From Armigeres subalbatus (Eukaryota > Arthropoda > Insecta > Diptera > Culicidae): DNA of 64,000 nucleotides. The stretch is from positions 380,263,278 through 380,327,277 of the forward strand of contig NC_085141.1 in assembly GCF_024139115.2 (NCBI RefSeq), given 5' to 3'. Made by a program: the position numbers and the translations under genes. Positions 1-12,859 of this stretch are shown piece by piece (within the stretch, counting starts at the first letter, position 1; each line of letters opens with the position of its first letter). The notes beneath the pieces are model-generated. The model saw only the letters and a list, made by a program, of their open reading frames with translations, was not told where the DNA came from and made no database searches.

Positions 1-913
1 CTATTTGTTTGGAATTGTTCAAATTAAATATCTGTTCAGTATTCTCTAATACAACGGGAAACCCTACTTCTGCAAAGTATTCACGGATTTCGGTAAAGCA
101 TAATCTTATTTGTAACTCAGAGACGGCAGTATTTTCATAGTGGACTCGTAACTCGTCAATGATTATCCGGATAAAGCTTTAAGAACAAAAATGCCACAAT
201 TAAATGGGTTGTGTTGTTTGAAACTGTCCATGTTCTCAGGAAAACTTTTCCTAATATTGTCCAGCAATCACTTAACAATGCGTCATCATTCACCATCAAC
301 TGAAAAAAACTGCGTTTTCTCGGCATGAGTTGAAAAATGTTCCCATATCCATTTCGCATAGAGTTGTAAACGGAGTTTCTTTCGGTCTGACTGCTTGCAG
401 GATAGATTTTCTAAAGTTCATCATTCATATGGCTTCATTCATATACGATGTACCTTTTCTTACTCATAGATTATATTCTCACGAATGGAATTTTCGGAAT
501 CCATCCTCCAAACCCATAGAACGGAAGAAGTTGGAACGAGTTGATTCAGATGTGCCCTTATTCCGGTCAAGATATTTTTTACTTTTCAGCATTTTATATC
601 GGTAAAATACAGACAACGATTAGGTAATACATTATAATATTACCTCTTATATCTTGTTATGCTGCTTTGTTTCGAATTCAGGGCAAATTTTCGCCTAGAA
701 ATGCTTAAATATTATGACAGACGTTCTTAGCAAGTGGGTATATTAAAACAGTCAAAGTGGCGCCTGGCGCGTGAAAATGACACTGCTTTTCATTTCATTT
801 CATGCAACCAAAGAAAAGTACAAAAATATGTTTCTGTTATTTTTATACAAAAATTCTTTATTATTTATTATATTGTCTTGCGTGAACGGAATTAGGCGCT
901 GATTGGAATAATG
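1..913. other. Unassigned AT-rich DNA
   Basis: I recognise no gene, RNA or repeat family here. The open frames are short (under 130 codons), show no known domain and overlap one another on both strands. Confidence 0.5.
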
Positions 914-1075
914 GGGTCGTACACTAATTACGTAATCACTTATGTGGGAGGGGGGGTCTGTCCTTTTGTTACGTTCCATATAAATAAAAAAATATTTGTA
1001 TGGGAAGAATCTTACATGGGGGGAGGGGGGTTGAAAAACCCAGAAAAAAATGATTACGTAATTAGTGTACGACCC
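914..1075. mobile_element. MITE, 162 bp, with 25-bp perfect terminal inverted repeats
   Basis: Positions 914-938 and 1051-1075 are exact reverse complements, starting GGGTCGTACACTAATTACG. The interior has two runs of G (about 948-957 and 1018-1030) followed by TTGAAAA, a core seen again in several other small elements of this window. There is no coding capacity. The transposase family is not known to me. Confidence 0.8.
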
Positions 1076-2640
1076 AAAGGGCACAGCACGGTATTCGTAT
1101 AACCTTTCAATTGTCTTAGGATGTTGGTTTGAGTGGCTGCATAGAAAGTCTGTCGAATTGTCAGATCGATCATATTGCATTTGAAGATACCCGCCCCAGT
1201 AAAATTTTAGTTTTATGCCGGTTTTATAGAAGTCATGAAGAGCAAATTATGGTTTTCATGGCCATTATAAAACTAAAAATGTTACTTGGGCGAAATGCCG
1301 AGAACTATTTATTTTATTGCTTAGAACTTTTGTGCCTTCCGGAATTACAATTATAATTACTTGCGCTCGACGATAACGATAACGTCGGATCAAACAGAAT
1401 CAGAAGGATTCATTTCGCAACCCAACCTTGGGTCCCGCCAATAGCAAGGTACATATAGCAATTTAAATTAAGAGGAAGGCCGGATCAGAAGGGCCGCCTT
1501 GTGAGCCAACCAAGGGCTTCGCCAGTTATTTTAAATTAAAATTGCCACATTGAAATTATTGTAAGGATAAAATTGCTTCTCCGTGGGGACTGGGATCCTG
1601 GGGTTCCTGCCGCTTTGTATGACTCCTTATCCTAGGGTGGTGGGAATCTGGTTCTGGTTCTCGAGTGTCTCGCAGTAATCTTTTCTTTGTGCACTGTTCT
1701 CCGGTGGTGTGTTAACTTGCTGCTGAAGGATTGAGGTCTAGGTTGGGATGGTTGGGGCGATATTCAGAAATCCGAATATCGTCGGTTGCATGATAGATAG
1801 CTTTTTTTCTTTGCTCGACCATCAGTTGCGTCCAGTTTTGTACCGTGGTAAATGACTCCCACTATAACAGGTATCAAATTCAAACCATTCAGTATTCGTC
1901 CTTTGTTTTAATGTGTATTCCAATAACTTTTTGGTAGGCTATTTTTTTTCTCAGTTCCATGCGTTTTTGTTCCATTACCTGTGCTTCAAAATTTTAATCA
2001 GATTTGTCAAGGTTTGTTCGGGTCTCTGCAGAGCTCCGTCGCTTGCTTTTGAAGAAATAGGTCTTATTATTTCCTAACTGGTGGATTGATGGAAGTACAC
2101 AATGCATCGACTGATCAATAAATAGCCTACGTCCATGCCCTTGTAAAACGATGGTAGATATTAGAAGAAAACTATATAGCGTACTAAAAAGTATAATTCA
2201 AATATAGCCCTTGATCTAACTGGTATTTACCTATGACAACAGACTCCTATCTGCCCAACCAACTTATAACGAAATGCATCAATACAACATCGAGCATGAA
2301 GGTTTTCCGCAAACATTAAAAATTGAATTTCTTTCGGGCATAGTTCAACGATGCACATATATTTTCTGTGGCTCGTGATATGGTTGAAGCGTTAACTATG
2401 CAGTTTTGGGTATTACATAAATTACCAAATGTTCTTTTATTTTCTTTTCTATCGACGAATATGCCAATAGATTAGAAGCAAAAATATAGAAATTTTGCAT
2501 TTATAAAACGTGTTTTGAAGTAAGAAACCATATTTTTGTTTGTCGCGGTTTTGTTTTCGATTTCGCGGATTGGAATTCGACTAGTTTGTAACAGCCCTGC
2601 ATTTATGGATCGTTGCTCCAATCTATGGGCAATACAAACG
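1076..2640. other. Unassigned DNA, probably old repeat
   Basis: No coding region is supported. The stretch around 1690-1745 (GTTCTCCGGTGG and neighbours) weakly resembles 10440-10500 in the ABHD17 intron, which suggests two diverged copies of one dispersed repeat. The rest is AT-rich and unrecognised. Confidence 0.4.
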
Positions 2641-3770
2641 TATTGCAATCTTCAAAGGAATTTCGGGAACAATTCCCGAAGCAATTCCTGGATTTTTTTT
2701 CTGGAAATCTTCTAGGGATTTTAAATTCTTTTTAGAATTCTTTCTGAAATGCAACAAGAATGTATCAGAAAATACAAATAACGAAGAATTGTTTAAAGAA
2801 TTTCCTGGAGGAACATTCGAATGAATTTCTAGATAAATTTTTCATTGGATTTATTAGCATAATTTTCTAAATTATTCCTGGAGGAATTTTCAGGATCAGC
2901 CCCGAAAGAACTCTTGGAGGAATTGAAAAAAGAATTTCAGGAGAATTTTTCTAGAAAAAATCTAGAGGAATTTGTAAGGAATTGTTGCTGAAGGAATTTT
3001 CAAAAAAAAAAATCCCGAAGGAGTTCTTAACGGATTTGGATGCTTCAATAAGCTTAACTTGGCCGTTTGTGTCATGTTATAGCGCATAAATGGTTTCATC
3101 ACTAACATTGGTTTGGCACTTATACTGCCCAGAATCGCATATATTTTTTCCATATGGTCATGCGAACAGAAGTGACATTAGCAATTTAATACTTTTGCAT
3201 CAACTGTGAAGGTATTTTCAAAGAAACTCCTGAAGGAGTTCCCAAAGGAATTTTTGAAGAAACTGCTGAAGAAATTTCTAAAGGAATTGACAATAGAATT
3301 CCCAAATGATTGTCTAAAGGTATTTTCGTAAGAAAAGGATTTCTGAAGGAATTGTTGGAGAAATTCTCAAACATATTTTCTAAGTAATTCCTTAAGAAGT
3401 TTTCCAAAGTTTCTCTGAAGTAAATTACTTTACTTTCCAAAAGAATTCCTAAAGAAAATCCGAAATATTTCTGAAATACATTTCCACAATACAGAAATTT
3501 CTAAGTAATTCTCGCAGAAATTTCAAAAGAATTCCTGAAAAATTCTCCAAAATATATTACGATGGTATTTCCTAGGGATTTGCTCAAGAGGGAGGAATTA
3601 TCTCTAACGGAATTGTTGAAGCAATTTCCGGAAAAATCCTTTAAGGTATTTTATAAAGTTTTTGAAGAGGAATTTCCGAATGGAATTCTGGAGGAAGTCC
3701 TGAAGGAATTCCTGGGGGAAATTCCGAAGCAAATCAACGATTACACCAAGAACCCTGTCGACCTCTGTTG
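2640..3770. repeat. Degenerate short tandem repeat, GAATTCC/GGAATTTC type
   Basis: The region is a run of imperfect copies of a roughly 12-21 bp unit built on GGAATT(T/C)C, AAGGAATT and related forms, broken only at about 3020-3190. The short open frames here simply translate the repeat (KEFLEE-like peptides). The same repeat type fills much of 59.4-64 kb. Confidence 0.75.
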
Positions 3771-4092
3771 ACAACGACGATAAAACTCGTTGTTTGAAAT
3801 CTAGCTGTGAGGCTACCAAAAATTTCTTTTAATAAACGATTTTCGCAATACTTAGGGGAGGATGTTCCCAAACCGTATATTGAGAAATTGAACGATAAGT
3901 TATCCTTATTGCTTATGGTCTTAGCTATGTTGCACGTACTTAAGTTAGGTCGCATGAGGTTGATGAACGGCGTGTCTATTTGCGAAAAAAAAGTCGGGGT
4001 GGTCCGAAACCGACCCCCCATTTTATTGCTCTCTACTTTTTTACTGTATGATTTGAAAGGGGAAAAGAGAGTGGACGAATTTCTGATAGATC

Positions 4093-4258
4093 AGGGAGCA
4101 CCCACAAATTACGTAACGTTTAGAGGGGGAGGGGGTTCCCTGATGTGTGACATCCCATACAACATTTTTAGATGTTTCATACAAAAAGTGTGACATAGAG
4201 GGGATGGGGGTTGAAAATGACCGATTTTTTGCGTTACGTCATTTATGGATCTTCCCTT
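4093..4258. mobile_element. Palindromic MITE with G-run core
   Basis: The left end (4093 onward, AGGGAGCACCCACAAATTACG) pairs with the right end (to 4258) as imperfect inverted repeats of about 26 bp ending in ACGTAACG. The interior has G-rich stretches at about 4123-4136 and 4200-4210. A related piece is at 33060-33190. Confidence 0.7.
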
Positions 4259-4413
4259 ATTTGCTGAGATGGGACAAGAAAGAGAATTTTTATCTAGCTA
4301 AGGTAAGACGATACGATATGATTCCCACCCCGCCAACCCTTAAGGCAACGACTTATTACTTTTCAGCACAGTTTCATATTGTGTTTATTTCATATATATA
4401 TCATATTAAGGTA

Positions 4414-6028
4414 CAGTGGGGCAAGTGGGTAAAGAAAATCGTATAGTTCATGTTCATCAAGTCATAAAAACTGATCATACTATTGAAATTGATCATATTT
4501 ATGACATAACGAATCATCTTCTTCTTATTATTATTGGCATCACATCCCACACTGGGACAGAGCCGCCTCGCAGCTTAGTGTTCATTAAGCACTTCCACAG
4601 TTATTAACTGCGAGGTTTCTAAGCCAACTTACCTTTTTTGCATTCGTATATCATGAGGCTAGCACGATGGATACTTTTATGCCCAGGAATGTCGAGACAA
4701 TTTCCAATTCGAAAATTGCCTAGATCGGCACTGGGAATCGAACCCAGCCACCATCAGCATGGTCTTGCTTTGTAGCCGCGCGTCTTACCGCACGGCTAAG
4801 GAGGGCCCCAACGAATCATCTATCCAATCTTTATATGCCTGCAAACTAGATGTTTGAAAAATACTTCTAGGATACAAAATATTTGGAAAACCAAAAAAAA
4901 TCGATTGAATTTCTGTTTGCCCCACTTGTGGGGTAAGTGAAAAAATCATTTGAAAATATGAGTTTTCAATATAAAAACCCATTTTCTATTCATATTTTTC
5001 ATACAAACGATAATTATACTGAATAGAGTATAACTGTGATCTGTTGTGATGCTTTTTGATACTTCATGAAAGTCACTGGAGTGCACTGCAGTGCCTCCAT
5101 TAAATGATTTTTTTTGTTTTCTTTACTTGAACTTTTTGAAATCTAACATTTCATCTCCATTTGTGTCTAACATTACTTTCTATTTCAGGTTTATAGTAAG
5201 ATAATGAACCTTCGCGATAGTTTTTTTGTGTATACAGAAACATTATCTTTGAAATATTCATCAAACCAGAAATCATCAGTGTTGTGATTCATTGACAATC
5301 CACTTAGGATTTCAGTAAAAGAGTTCATATTAACAAATGGCTAAATCTTCTAAATTTCGACTAAATAACTCATAGCTGTTGATATATTTGAAATTGTATT
5401 GATTCTTGTATTCAAGCTCTATAAATACCATTTTTTACGAATTATTTATCAAACATGGATTATTTAATACACTGACACGCTTTGCACTTTCGGTTCCTGA
5501 TTTAGTATTAGCACGTATCACTGTAATAACCAAAAGCCTTTGAATGAGTTTGAATTGGTATTATTTGTTCATATACGCTTAATAGAAATTATTTTTGTTT
5601 AAAAAAATAGAGAAATGCATTCAGTATCGGGAAATTTTCACTTGCCCCACCCGTGGTAAAAAACAGGCAAAGCAAAAAATATTTTTCAAAATTCTTAGTG
5701 TTCATATCCTAATTTTTGTGGCTGGAATTCAAAACTTCAGAGAAAATCAGCTTATCAAGGCACTAATTGAATGTGCTATGGAAACTAACATAAAAAAATA
5801 TTTGTATTTATTGACACGTAAAACAATTTGTGCAAAAGATCACTTTGGTAGGTTAATAAACTTTTACTCTCGGATGTTGAAATTATTAATTATTTCATGT
5901 TTCACTTATTCAACGAATTGATTTGAATGGCCTTGAATGAATGTGAAGTGAAATTGAAGAATTCTGTGCTTCATTAGTGAAATACTTGCGTTTTTTTCAC
6001 TTGCCCCATTTACCCGCTTACCCCACTG
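4414..6028. mobile_element. Non-autonomous DNA element with GGGGCAAGTGGG-type inverted termini
   Basis: The left terminus CAGTGGGGCAAGTGGGTAAA is mirrored by the right terminus, which reads TACCCGCTTACCCCACTG. Related inner motifs (TGCCCCACTTGTGGGG near 4918, CACTTGCCCCACCCGTGG near 5640) repeat the same word. The left end follows a TA, suggesting a TA-target transposon, but the right-hand TA is not preserved. A SINE lies inside at 4510-4806. I see no transposase. Confidence 0.65.
4510..4806 (-). mobile_element. tRNA-derived SINE, Feilai-like
   Basis: On the - strand it begins near 4806 with a tRNA-like head: a box A-like stretch around CCGTGCGGTAAGACGCG and a box B, GGGTTCGATTCCC. It ends near 4510 in a tail of TTA/TTC-type triplets. 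A second copy at 35405-35692 is nearly colinear. The head, the shared body and the triplet tail match what I know of the Aedes Feilai family. Confidence 0.8.
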
Positions 6029-7469
6029 AGGAAAATTATTTTGTTACCCAACTGTGTGCTTCAGTGTAATTTTGCAGACAGTAGCATTGCTCCATTATAT
6101 TGAGCAAACAAACATTGAAATTTACATCAAATCTGTTACTTTTTTAATTTTAAAATTATTTTCATTATGTAACACAAAAATACCACAATCCACATTCACG
6201 TAGTATGGCGGTCTTACAAATATTTAAAGGTACCAACTGATTATAGACCTTAGTAAGTTATAGTTTTCTAGAAATCTCACAGGGGCGTAATGGCCAGGAG
6301 GCACCGTCAATTATACCGTCTTACCCTACATCAACTCCGCGAAGTAGGGGATAATAATGGTCCAATACACTACCCCCACAGTTATGGAACGCTCAATGAC
6401 TTTCTCAACATTCAATTACTACTAACACGCCACAAAATCAACCAATTGTAGATATTAATACATGAAAACCAACGTTAGGATCTAAGCTTTCAGTCCGCTA
6501 TGTGATATCCAATCGAAAATAGGTTTGATTAGAACAAAATTACTGAACTTCCAATCGATTGCAAATAACCATATTATGGAACAATTCGTGTCTATAAGAT
6601 TGCGGCGAATGTAAACAATGTCGTTTTAATGCAAATATTAGCCACAAATTCGTTCATACCGCCAATGTGATTGCTACAATATAACACTAACCTACAATTA
6701 TTGCTTTTGAGCGTGGATGTCGAGACAAAAAAAATGATTATGAAGCGATTTTTACAGGAAATAATAAACGATTAGAAAATTTCGTCAATTAAATTTTCTC
6801 GAATTAATCAAATTTAAAGCCTTTTAAGCATTTGAAGAAATCAATAATAGTGCTGATAGAAATTCATTTTCCATTGAAAATATTAAATTTGATTGTGAAA
6901 TTATTACAAAAGTGTTCTATAATTGTGGGAGGAGTGTACCGATTCTCCGGTGTTTCTCGTAGATAGTGCTGTCGGCTAATCTATCTGCTCTCTCGTTTGT
7001 CGTTACTCTAACTATTTGTGTACGAAATATAGGTTAGTTTTGGACAACAGGGAGGGGGGTCGGTTTCAGACCACCATTTTTGAGAATGCCGAAAACGTAT
7101 ACTTTCACTTCACCCTCTGTATCTCCTAACTTTCTACAGCTGCACCCACAATGAAGCCTCAGAAATATAGAATAATGTCGCTACAGTATGGACTACGAAA
7201 CTTGGCCAAAACAATCATTTTTCGCAATTTCTTGGCCTCTGCCATTTAAGGTTTGTGTTACATTTTGTTTTGGGTTTGGGAACATTCTCCCCTACTTGTT
7301 CAAATTGATTTTTGCTTACCTAATTGTTACTATATTCTTAATACTTCACTATCAATTGATTACTCAACTGCGTACATCTATATTTGACACATTTGTTTTC
7401 ACCTGGAAATTAATGAAAAGCACCTGGAGAAATCAAGACCATAGCTGGTCTTGTTCGATTGTATCATAT
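6029..7469. other. Unassigned AT-rich DNA
   Basis: No gene is supported. The words at about 7045-7062 (GGGGGGTCGGTTTCAGACC) are the near reverse complement of 3990-4018, so the two sites may be ends of one larger inverted-repeat element or two copies of one small element. Otherwise nothing is recognised. Confidence 0.4.
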
Positions 7470-8400
7470 GCGGCTATAAAGACAATAAATAGATGCTGTG
7501 AGCACGTTGCATTCGCTGCATTTCTGCAATATCTGGTGTACACCTTGTCCGTGGTAGAGCGTTCGTCAATGATTTCCGCCTTGTACTGCCCCACGAACTC
7601 TTGGTGCAATTGGTGCTAGTTAACGGCATAACATTTAGAAAAGTACGTTGTAGGTGGCGTTCAGCAATGTGATTTCGCGGTAGTTGCTACAATCCAGATT
7701 AGCACCCTTTTTGTAGTCGTGAAGTAGGAGAAAAATTTACCGTCAATTAGAACGTGGTCGATTTGGTTTTTCGTTTTCTGATTTAGGTGATCTCTATGTG
7801 ACCTCCCTTCCTACCTGAGCTGTCATGTCACCGATAACGATTTTGACTTCCCGCAGTGGGCAATGGGCATCCATCATATGTTGCTCCAGCTGTGCATGGA
7901 ACGCTTCTTCCTCGTTGTCGGGTCGCCTTCCATGTGAGCGATGTACGTTGATGATGCTATAGTTGAAGAAACGGTCTTTGATCATCTGCTGGCACATTCC
8001 TGCTATAATTGACTGCCACCTGATCACGCGTTGGCGCATCGTGCCCAGCACTATGAAGCCGGTTTGCAGCTCATTGTTGGTGCCACAGCTTTGGTAGAAT
8101 TGGTCCATGCCCGCAATACGGGATGTAATTCATCGTAGGTCTTCGACGACTATATCCAGTCGTATGTTGTTCGTTATTATTAGTTTTGCAGGCGAGTTAT
8201 TGGAACTGCGCAAACCTCCTGTCTCGCTGGTGGGCTGTCGTGTCAGGCCTGTTTAGTGACCCACCAAACACCAGGACTTGGGCTAGTGCGTTTTGAGCGG
8301 CACACGGTCGCTTAGGTGAAGCCTGTTTACATGCAGTTTTTTATAGAAGTTTGACAGAGCCCACTATCAAACCACAGCACATCCTAGGCAAACCTCACAG
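7470..8400 (-). mobile_element. RTE-type non-LTR retrotransposon fragment (endonuclease plus start of RT)
   Basis: On the - strand, 8108-7794 encodes the end of an APE-type endonuclease with the block VKIVIGDMTAQVG. From about 7790 to 7470, in other frames, come RT-region blocks such as KNQIDHVLIDG, NYREITLLNA and DERSTTDKV. The leader at 8260-8400 matches the repeated leader at 15160-15350. The catalytic half of the RT is missing and frames are broken, so this is a dead partial copy. Confidence 0.75.
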
Positions 8401-8939
8401 CAAGGCAGTGGTCTGGAGAGGGATCGTTAAGTCTTAAACTTGCACGGGGATCATGAAATCATAAACTTTGTACTCATATCGGGGAACAGATTTTTCTCCC
8501 ATGTAGGGGCTGTGCACTGTCAGATACGGCGACAGTCGCGTCGCGTGTGTTTGGGGAAGCCTGTAATGTTTTTTTTTTCACTATGGCCTTATTCACCACA
8601 GTTGTAACATACTAGTGAATATATATAAATATGAATTCTGCAAGAATTGCGAATTTCAGGATACTAGTAGTGGAGTATTCCGAAGAATAACTTGACTCCT
8701 TGGTATTTGCAGAGTTCCAAGATGTCATCCTCACTGTGTAGACATAATCTAGCTCATAAACCACCCCTTGCATTTAATTAGGAGCTGAGTGAATGGCGAC
8801 AATGGTATGTACATACAAACTTATAATTTTTATAAAACTATGTAAGATGAGTAGCATTAAAGTTAATTGCCTCTATTCCGGGTATAAGCCACCCGCAGTG
8901 GTAATTACAGTACCCGCTGAGCTGCGGATGACGACGGAG

Positions 8940-9012
8940 GTCCTTTGTAGCTTAGTAGGAAAATCACCTGTCTAGCGTACTGGCATCGTGGGATCGAACC
9001 CCACCAAAATAG
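8940..9012 (+). repeat. tRNA-like SINE head or tRNA pseudogene
   Basis: TAGCTTAGTAGG at 8948-8959 fits the pol III box A consensus and GGATCGAACCC at 8991-9001 fits box B, about 31 bases apart. I cannot fold a full cloverleaf with a proper acceptor stem, so I treat it as a SINE head or relic rather than a working tRNA gene. Confidence 0.45.
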
Positions 9013-9417
9013 TGGTTATGCTTCAATACATTTTTCGAACTAAATCTTTCACATGTTGTGCAATTGTACAAATCGATTTTCAGACATAGTACTTAAGAAT
9101 ATGTTGCCCCATTCCTCTCTACATTGTGTGAACATATAACCAACTCACAGTACATAATTTTTGAATTGTCTATCTTTCTGTTTGTGCATGTCGCATATCA
9201 GTGAACAGGTGCTCCAGTTTTTGTTCAGCTACTAAAAGTGGATGCCTAGATTCGCGATAAATGGAACCAGCCCCTCCATACATGTTCGGTTGAATGACTA
9301 GACGACAACCGCACCCTACACTCCAGCCCCATTCCGTGATGATGAAAACAAGCCGACCGAAATCAATTTTGTCTCATGCATATCCCTCTTTTTGTTTTTT
9401 TTTTCTCTCCCTCACAG

Positions 9418-9792
9418 ATTCACACTGCTGTTCTCCCACGGCAACGCAGTGGATTTGGGTCAGATGACGAGCTTCTTCATCGGACTAGGCCAGCGGATAA
9501 ATTGCAATATCTTTAGCTACGACTACTCGGGATACGGTATGAGTACGGGCAAACCCACGGAGAAGAATCTATACGCCGACATCGATGCGGCGTGGCATGC
9601 ACTGCGGACACGCTACGGCATCAGCCCGGAGAACATCATCCTGTACGGGCAGAGTATAGGGACGGTGCCGACGGTGGATCTCGCCAGCCGATACGAGGTC
9701 GGCGCTGTCATTCTGCACTCCCCCCTGATGTCCGGCATGCGGGTGGCGTTCCCGGCGACAAAGCGGACGTGGTTCTTTGATGCTTTCCCCAG
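9418..9792 (+). CDS. ABHD17-type alpha/beta hydrolase, internal exon with nucleophile
   Basis: ABHD17 proteins are serine hydrolases that remove palmitate from membrane proteins such as Ras-type GTPases. This exon encodes about 125 residues of the alpha/beta hydrolase core: the strand-turn [10 protein letters not shown], the block [21 protein letters not shown], and the nucleophile elbow [12 protein letters not shown], with the catalytic Ser codon at 9653-9655. The acceptor is a long T-rich tract ending CACAG at 9417. The donor is AG|GTGAGT at 9792/9793. The exon opens on the third base of a codon and ends after two bases of one. The next exon (25234) completes that Ser codon, giving FDAFPSIDKVPK, as expected for the family. 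The upstream exons, with the Cys-rich palmitoylated N-terminus, are not visible and presumably lie left of the window. The exon is GC-richer than its surroundings. Confidence 0.93.
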
Positions 9793-9872
9793 GTGAGTGG
9801 ACGCGGAGGCGAAACGTTTGCGGGAAGGTTGTTATGATTTAGGTTTATCTCAAAATCTGTAATTATTATGTA

Positions 9873-10126
9873 CACGTAAAAAAATAACCTTATATGTTAT
9901 GGCAAAAAACCATTCGAAAATACTTATACTCTTCATTATGCCACCTAATGAATGATCCCATATCAAAAAGCTAATAACATTCATAAGTTAATGAAAAGTA
10001 TAAGTTTCGGAATGTATGTGACTAATGCGATGTATAAGTTTTTTCTTATACATGTCATTAAGCGCCTGCTTTGGCAAAAAGGTATTAGAAATCTTAATAA
10101 TAAATAACATTAAATTTTTTTACGTG
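9873..10126. mobile_element. 254-bp MITE, copy 1
   Basis: It is flanked by TA on both sides (9871-9872 and 10127-10128). The termini are CACGTAAAAAAAT and its reverse complement. Copy 2 at 14481-14734 has exactly the same length and differs at only a few bases, so both are young. The TA duplication suggests a Tc1/mariner-type mobiliser. No coding capacity. Confidence 0.85.
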
Positions 10127-12679
10127 TAGGGTAGATAGAAAAATAATAAGTCCTCAGGTGTACACGACTGCTGTGGTTATTGATGTGCAGAAAATCGATT
10201 TTTGTGTTTTTTCTTCAATTGAATTTCAAATATTTTATGAACGTATTGTATTATAAAAGGAACTTAACAGTTAGGATAACAAACAGTTTAAAAAAAATCA
10301 ATTAGAATTAATACACCAACAACACACTACTCAACATTTCCAAATAATGATTGGTGGGGTTAAGTTCTCATCTGGGGATCTGCAATGGAAATCCGTTGTA
10401 CTACTCTCCAGCGGTCGATGAAAATCTGCAACAATCCTGCGTGTGCTGTTCTCCGGTGGGGCCTCTTGTTACTTCTGGAGGACGATGGTCTAAGTTCTAG
10501 TTAAACATAAAGTTCCACGGTTTTCATTAGTCTGCTATATTCATTTCATTTATTTAGTTAACATATAAACAGATAACACTGAATCAACAATTTGACGCCA
10601 CAATGCACGGTTCGAGGCCGCATCTCTCCATCCTCGGGCTCGGATACGCCTCACGCTCGCCAAGTCGTTTTGCACCTGGTCTGCCCATCTCGCTCGCTGC
10701 GCTCCACGCCGTCTCGTACCTGCCGGATCGGAAGCGAACACCATCTTTGCAGTGTTGCTGTCCGGTATTCTTGCAACATGTCCTGCCCATCGTACCCTTC
10801 CTGCTTTAGCTACCTTCTGGATACTGGGTTCGCCGTAGAGTTGGGCGAGCTCATGGTTCATTCTGTCTGCTATATAGAGGATCCTTATGGATTATTGTGT
10901 TCCTCTATTTAAAAGGATCGGAAAATCAATTTGTTAATATGGCAAATTTCCAAATTCGTTTTATCGGAAAGAACCTGCTGTTGCCCAAAAGAAACCTTGG
11001 AGAAAGGAAACAGAATACTTCGATAACATAGCAAAATGCCGTGTTATATAAAAAAGATGCTGGAAACGATGAAACTTTTGCTGGTCTCTTTTCCGGCATG
11101 AATGAATCGGCACGCATGAATCACGTGTTGTACCAATGATGTCTATGTCATCCGCATACCAAGGAACATATAAGACTTCCGGTCCTTTGCACACCAGATC
11201 GTCGGATTGGCCATCTAACGTTACGAACGAATCGGATGTCCCACCAAATATTCTGACGCTAGATTTGGACCCTCACAGCGTCGCACGAATTAGCCTAATT
11301 AACTTTGCCGGAAAGCCATGTTCTCTATGCGATAGATCGTTCCGTTCACTGAGTCGTACGCTGCCTTAAAGTCCACAAACATATGATAAGTCAACAGCGT
11401 TATCAAGGATTTGTCGCAGAGTAAACATATGGTCCGTGGTTGATCATCCTTCTCGAAAACCGCTTTGATATTCGCCGACAAAGGTCTCCACAAACGGGGA
11501 CACTCTGCAAAACAGAATTCGGGAGATTACCTTGTAGGCGGTATTTAGAGGTGTTGTAAATCGATAGTTAGCACAATCGAGTATGTGCTCGATAGGACAG
11601 GATTTTTGCGTTCATCTGGTCACTCCCAATTTTTAGAACCTCGGCCGGGATTCCGTCCTTCCCAGCGGCCTTACCGGTCTTTAGCTCACGAAGAGTTTTT
11701 CTCACTTCGTCTAGCGTTGGTGTCTCCACTGCTTGTCCATCATCCTCACTCCTTATTCTCTGTGTGCGCTCTCTGTCCGAGTGTCCATTCAACAATAACT
11801 CGAAGTGCCCCTTCCACCTTACAGCCACCCATGCTCAGTCGGTCAACAAATTTCTGGAGCTTTCTTTGATCATGATAGGCGCTGGTGCGTTTTTCTTGCG
11901 CATGTTTTTGATCGTTTTGTAGAACTTCTGTGCATCGATTCTTCATCAAGTTTCCCTCTGTCTCCGAGGCTACTTTTTCGTGGTACCACCGTTTCTTACG
12001 CCCGTGGAATTTTTTTCTCAGCTGCCTTTAGTTCTTCAAACCGTTTCCTATTTTGGCTTGTATAAGCTACGAGCATGCGGCTCCTGCCTTGGTATTTGTT
12101 ATGTGTCGCTCTTTGGCACTCCACATCAAACTAATCATTCCGTTGATTTCCTTTTGTGATACCAAATACCTTTGTGGCTGTTGTATTGACCGTCTCGTGG
12201 ACTTGTTACTAGAATGCGGCTAAATCTTCCCCAGTTGATTGACCTTCGATTAGTTCATCGAGCTTATGGGCGAATTGCTCCGTACTGCCCTCACCCGACA
12301 GTCGCTGTATGTTTAGTCGCATGATTTCCTCACGCCTAGAACCAGTGATACTGTACAGCCTCGCGCGAATCTTACATACCACCAGATAGTGGTCAGAGTC
12401 CATATTTGGACCTCGGAAATGTCGACCCTCCACCAAAACATGGTCGATTTGTGAACACGTATCGCCATTTTCGTGTTTCCAGGCGTGCTTTCAAATATTT
12501 TTGCGTGCAAAATAGGTGCTACAGATACCCATTCTTCTGACTGCGACAAAATTAAATAGTCTCAGACCGTTGTCATTATTAGTTGCGTGGAGGCTCTCCT
12601 TTCCAATGACTGGGCGAAAGAACAGTTCACTTCCGACCAGTGCATTTGCAGAATTTCATGTTTTGGGCATTCTCATACG

Positions 12680-12845
12680 AAAGGCTGAATCACTGGCTGA
12701 ATGGCTGAATGCTGGCTGAATGGCTGAAAGGCTGAATGCTCATAAGGCTGAATTCAAAAGGCTGAAATCCTGAAAGGCTGAAAGTCTCAAAAGGCTGAAA
12801 GTATCAGAAGGCTGAAAAGTATCGAAAGGCTGAAATTGATGGGAT
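12680..12845 (+). repeat. Array of GGCTGAA(T/A)-type words, left arm
   Basis: More than ten imperfect copies of GGCTGAATGGCTGAA/AAGGCTGAA occur in a row. The inverted word (TTCAGCCTTTCG) is arrayed at 14257-14355, so the two arrays bracket the purine tract like inverted-repeat ends. Confidence 0.85.
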
Positions 12846-12859
12846 GAAATGAATCCCAA

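Noticed and set aside
4740..4806. Possible tRNA on the - strand
   Set aside because: It is the head of a SINE with body and triplet tail, repeated at 35.6 kb.
7188..7619. 143-codon open frame with hydrophobic stretches
   Set aside because: Its second half is antisense to an RTE reverse transcriptase fragment, and the first half has no recognisable domain or conserved splice context.
8940..9012. Possible tRNA gene
   Set aside because: Box A and box B are present, but I could not form a full cloverleaf with a paired acceptor stem. More likely a SINE head.
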